Positions 61,163 to 64,000 of a DNA stretch of 64,000 nt are shown in pieces (positions within the stretch are counted from its first letter, which is position 1; every line of letters begins with the position of its first letter). This DNA comes from Saccharopolyspora endophytica (GTDB lineage: Bacteria; Actinomycetota; Actinomycetes; Mycobacteriales; Pseudonocardiaceae). A model generated the notes under the pieces. It saw only the letters and a program-made list of their open reading frames with translations, was not told where the DNA came from and made no database searches. A program made the position numbers and the translations under genes. The stretch lies in assembly GCF_018070075.1 (NCBI RefSeq), contig NZ_JAGPXE010000002.1:62001-126000 (forward strand), written 5' to 3'.

Positions 61163-62656
61163 ATGAGAGATTCCTTGACCGCATCCCCAGAGCTCGACCA
61201 CGACGCCGCCTTGGACCAGGACATGGCCGACGGCGACGAATTCGAACCGATCCTGGCCGGTGGTGAGCCTTCCACCGGCGAGATGGAGCTGGAAGACCGC
61301 GCCTCGCTGCGGCGGATCTCCGGGCTGTCCACCGAGCTCGAGGACATCACCGAGGTCGAGTACCGGCGGCTGCGGCTGGAGCGCGTCGTGCTCGTGGGCG
61401 TGTGGACCGAGGGCGACGCCGCGCACGCCGACGCGTCGCTCGCCGAGCTCGCCCGACTCGCCGAGACCGCCGGTTCGGAGGTGCTCGAAGGCATCATCCA
61501 GCGTCGCGACCGTCCCGACCCCGGTACCTACATCGGCTCCGGCAAGGTCCGCGAGCTGCGCGACCTGGTCGCCTCGAACGGCGCCGACACGGTCATCTGC
61601 GACGGTGAGCTCTCGCCCGGCCAGCTGCGGCAGCTGGAGGAGAAGCTCAAGGTCAAGGTCGTCGACCGCACCGCGCTGATCCTCGACATCTTCGCCCAGC
61701 ACGCCCGTTCCAAGGAGGGCAAGGCGCAGGTCGAGCTCGCTCAGCTGCAGTACTTCCTGCCGCGACTGCGCGGCTGGGGTGAAACGATGTCCCGTCAGGC
61801 CGGTGGCCGGGCGGGCGCCAACGGCGGTGTGGGCACCCGCGGTCCCGGTGAGACCAAGCTGGAGACCGACCGCCGGAGCATCCACAAGCGCATCAGCAAG
61901 CTGCGCAAGGAACTGGCCGCGATGAAGACGGTCCGCGGCACCAAGCGCAGCCGCCGCGAGTCCAACGAGGTCCCCGGCGTGGCCATCGCCGGCTACACCA
62001 ACGCCGGCAAGTCCAGCCTGCTCAACGCGTTGACCGGCGCCGGTGTTCTGGTCGAGGACGCCCTGTTCGCGACCCTGGACCCGACCACCCGCAAGGCCGT
62101 CACACCCGACGGCCAGCCGCACACGCTCACCGACACCGTCGGGTTCGTGCGCCACCTGCCGCACCAGCTGGTCGAGGCGTTCCGCTCCACCCTCGAAGAG
62201 GTCGCCAGCGCGGACCTGCTGGTCCACGTCGTCGACGGCTCCGAGGCGTCGCCGCACGAGCAGGTCGCCGCCGTGCGCGAGGTGCTCAGCGAGATCTCCG
62301 CGGAGCACAAGTCGGAGATGCCTCCGGAGCTGCTGGTCGTCAACAAGATCGACTCGGTGGACGCGACGCGCATGGCCGAACTGCGCCGCCTGCTGCCGGA
62401 GGCCGTGCTCGTCTCGGCCCACAGCGGAAAGGGCATCGAGCACCTGCGCGAGATCATCGCCGACCGGCTCCCGCGCCCGGAGGTCTTCGTCGACGCCCTG
62501 ATCCCCTACACGCGGGGTGACCTGGTGGCACGGCTGCACAGCGACGGCGAGGTCGTCGACGAGGAGCACACGCCCGAGGGCACCCGGATCCAGGCCAAGG
62601 TCCGCCCGGACCTGGCCTCGCTGATCGAGCCGTTCTCGGCCAACGGTGCGGCCTGA
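61163..62656 (+). CDS. hflX: Ribosome-associated GTPase HflX
   Basis: HflX splits stalled 70S ribosomes under stress. The 497-residue protein has an N-terminal HflX domain (about 30-220: VVLVGVWTEGDAAHADASLA, DPGTYIGSGKVRELRDLVAS), a coiled-coil linker and the Ras-like G domain with G1 GYTNAGKSSLLNAL, G3 DTVGFVRHLPHQLVEAF and G4 NKID. The ATG at 61163 was chosen as GACAAT stands 9 nt upstream; longer in-frame readings cross the dapF gene. The downstream gene overlaps its last codons. The extension of about 30 residues before the core is acidic. Confidence 0.93.
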   Translation: MRDSLTASPELDHDAALDQDMADGDEFEPILAGGEPSTGEMELEDRASLRRISGLSTELEDITEVEYRRLRLERVVLVGVWTEGDAAHADASLAELARLAETAGSEVLEGIIQRRDRPDPGTYIGSGKVRELRDLVASNGADTVICDGELSPGQLRQLEEKLKVKVVDRTALILDIFAQHARSKEGKAQVELAQLQYFLPRLRGWGETMSRQAGGRAGANGGVGTRGPGETKLETDRRSIHKRISKLRKELAAMKTVRGTKRSRRESNEVPGVAIAGYTNAGKSSLLNALTGAGVLVEDALFATLDPTTRKAVTPDGQPHTLTDTVGFVRHLPHQLVEAFRSTLEEVASADLLVHVVDGSEASPHEQVAAVREVLSEISAEHKSEMPPELLVVNKIDSVDATRMAELRRLLPEAVLVSAHSGKGIEHLREIIADRLPRPEVFVDALIPYTRGDLVARLHSDGEVVDEEHTPEGTRIQAKVRPDLASLIEPFSANGAA

Positions 62657-63677
62657 CCGAGCCGGCGGCCTGACCGGGGCCGCGCTGCTCTCCGCCTGCG
62701 CGATCCTCTCCGGCGCGCCCGCGCACGCCCAGTCGGCTCCGGTTGAGTTGTGCACCATCGAGGAATCCGGGCTCTCCGAGCTGTCCGGTCTGGCCTCGGA
62801 CGGGGACAACTGGTACGCCGTCAACGACAGCGGATCGCGGGCGCGGGCCTTCGTGCTCGACCCGCGGACCTGCGAGGTCCGCTCGCAACGCACGGGCGAC
62901 AGCGATCCCTACGACGTCGAAGACCTGGCGCTGGCTCCGGACGGAGCTCTCTGGCTGGCCGACACCGGCGACAACCGGCACAAGCGGGAGAACGTGGCGC
63001 TGCACGTGCTGGACCGCAACGGCGGTTCCGCGCTGTACCGGATGTCCTATCCGGACAGCCCGCACGACGCCGAGGCGCTGCTGCTGGATCGGGCCGGAGT
63101 GCCGCACATCGTCACCAAGGAGCCGCTCGGCTGGGCCGGGGTGTACCGGCCCGCGGAGCCGTTGGACGCGGGACGGGTCGTCCCGATGGAACGGGTCGGT
63201 TCGGTGTCCCTGCGCGCGACGAAGACCCCGGGCGGACCGCTCGACGGATCGATGGGTTCGGTTCTGGTCACGGGAGGGTCGGTGAGCGCGGACGGCACGC
63301 TGGTGGCGCTGCGCACCTACACCGAGGCCTACGTCTACCGCTCGCCGAACGGGGACGTGCTCGAAGCGCTCAAAGGCGAACCGGTGCGGATTCCGCTCCC
63401 GGACGAGGAGCAGGGCGAAGCCATCGCCTGGCAACCCGACGGCAGCCTGCTGTCCGGTTCAGAAGGTGGGGAAGCGGTTCGCCGCGTCGCCGGGGCGGAC
63501 GGCGACCCGTCCGCTGAGACGGCCACCGATCAGCCCGCGCCGTCCGGCGGTGACGGCGACCAGGCCCAGCCGGCGACCGAGGAGGGCGGCATGTCCACCG
63601 GTCGCGCGCTGCTGTTCGCCGGAGTCATCGCCGCCCTGCTGGTCTACCTCGTCAGCTGGCGCCGCAAGCGCTCCTGA
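62646..63677 (+). CDS. Exported beta-propeller-like protein with C-terminal membrane anchor
   Basis: This 343-residue protein has a signal peptide (ALLSACAILSGAPAHAQS), an outside domain (about 30-285) with repeated WYAVNDSGSRARAFVLDP- and WLADTGDNRHKRENVALHVL-like blades, a Ser/Asp/Gln-rich linker (about 285-310) and one membrane helix followed by a basic tail (VSWRRKRS). The pattern fits a secreted six- to seven-bladed propeller anchored by its C-terminus. It starts at GTG inside the hflX end (11-nt overlap), so the two are co-translated. No enzyme motif is visible. In M. tuberculosis a protein of unknown function also follows hflX. Confidence 0.7.
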   Translation: MRPDRAGGLTGAALLSACAILSGAPAHAQSAPVELCTIEESGLSELSGLASDGDNWYAVNDSGSRARAFVLDPRTCEVRSQRTGDSDPYDVEDLALAPDGALWLADTGDNRHKRENVALHVLDRNGGSALYRMSYPDSPHDAEALLLDRAGVPHIVTKEPLGWAGVYRPAEPLDAGRVVPMERVGSVSLRATKTPGGPLDGSMGSVLVTGGSVSADGTLVALRTYTEAYVYRSPNGDVLEALKGEPVRIPLPDEEQGEAIAWQPDGSLLSGSEGGEAVRRVAGADGDPSAETATDQPAPSGGDGDQAQPATEEGGMSTGRALLFAGVIAALLVYLVSWRRKRS

Positions 63678-63686
63678 CCGCCTCGC

Positions 63687-64000
63687 TCAGAGGCGGCGCA
63701 GGACCGCCACGACCTTGCCGAGGATCTGGGCGTCGTCACCCAGGATCGGCTCGTAGGCCGAGTTGTGCGGCATCAGCCAGACGTGCTCGTCGGTGCGCTT
63801 GAAGGTCTTCACCGTCGCCTCGCCGTCGATCATCGCCGCGACGACCTCGCCGTTGTCCGCGTCGGGCTGCTGGCGGACGGCCACCCAGTCGCCATCGGTG
63901 ATGGCCAGGTCGACCATCGAGTCGCCGACGACCTTCAGCAGGAACAGGGTTCCGTCGCCGACGATCTCCTTGGGCAGCGGGAAGACGTCCTCGATGGACT
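63687..64000 (-). CDS. lexA: LexA repressor, C-terminal part (gene continues past the window)
   Basis: LexA represses SOS genes and cleaves itself when RecA filaments form. The visible 104 residues are the S24 catalytic domain. They begin [20 protein letters not shown], contain the serine in [15 protein letters not shown] and the lysine in [20 protein letters not shown], and end [12 protein letters not shown]. The cleavage site and DNA-binding domain lie beyond position 64000, as does its own promoter. Its target boxes in this window are before recA (45043-45058) and, by sequence, before the HEPN gene (37270-37285). Confidence 0.93.
   Translation of the reverse strand, partial: SIEDVFPLPKEIVGDGTLFLLKVVGDSMVDLAITDGDWVAVRQQPDADNGEVVAAMIDGEATVKTFKRTDEHVWLMPHNSAYEPILGDDAQILGKVVAVLRRL

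Overview
The window is high-GC, gene-dense DNA from an actinomycete. It is most likely a member of the Pseudonocardiaceae, with Saccharopolyspora the closest guess. This rests on strong G/C third-position bias, actinobacteria-restricted families (a mycothiol-dependent MDMPI enzyme, LppM, DUF3046, SAV_6107 HEPN, a PknL partner regulator, a zf-HC3-like finger) and two blocks whose gene order resembles Mycobacterium tuberculosis Rv2169-Rv2196 and Rv2720-Rv2738. These comparisons are from memory; no search was run.

Layout. 1-3.7 kb: qcrC-qcrA-qcrB, the cytochrome bcc complex, closed by a strong hairpin. 3.7-10.6 kb: an FDOR/PPOX enzyme, an eight-copy palindrome array, a DEDDh exonuclease/GIY-YIG fusion, a NYN-domain protein, a RipA-like NlpC/P60 hydrolase behind a structured leader, and a secreted metallopeptidase. 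10.7-19.4 kb: FadD15-like acyl-CoA ligase, phosphoesterase, a START-like protein, an ArsA-like ATPase coupled to a cysteine-motif protein and a ROK kinase, a hydrolase/membrane protein pair, a PlsC acyltransferase and an Rv2179c-type exoribonuclease. 19.5-24.8 kb: phosphofructokinase with pyrophosphate-type residues, an MFS carrier, then a small accessory patch (unknown membrane protein, zinc-finger protein and divergent HTH regulator). 24.9-34.7 kb: aroG, MptA-like mannosyltransferase, PknL kinase with PASTA repeats and its facing regulator, PPOX enzyme, phytoene desaturase, GGPP synthase, LppM. 34.8-44.9 kb: DUF885 peptidase-like protein, acetyltransferases, HEPN and mycothiol-dependent proteins, the very large helicase Lhr, and small membrane/DUF proteins. 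45-64 kb: recA-recX with a LexA box, a HAD hydrolase, the edd-eda Entner-Doudoroff operon, a substrate-binding lipoprotein lacking its second lobe, a gluABCD-type amino-acid importer, miaB, an Rv2732c-like protein, a DUF349 protein, a gene remnant, miaA, dapF, hflX, an exported protein and the C-terminal part of lexA.

How the parts work together. Respiration (qcrCAB), envelope building (RipA-like hydrolase, PlsC, MptA, LppM, PknL, dapF), central carbon (a PFK with pyrophosphate-type residues plus an Entner-Doudoroff operon), DNA repair (recA, recX, lexA, lhr, DEDDh/GIY-YIG) and tRNA modification (miaA, miaB) all sit here. No tRNA, rRNA, insertion sequence, prophage or CRISPR array was recognised.

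Two window-wide patterns stand out. About fifteen genes start 4-8 nt (usually exactly 6) after a TANNNT -10 element with no Shine-Dalgarno, which implies leaderless mRNAs. Many convergent gene pairs are separated by near-perfect GC-rich hairpins. Where a start was moved, the RBS or leaderless promoter that decided it is given in the entry.
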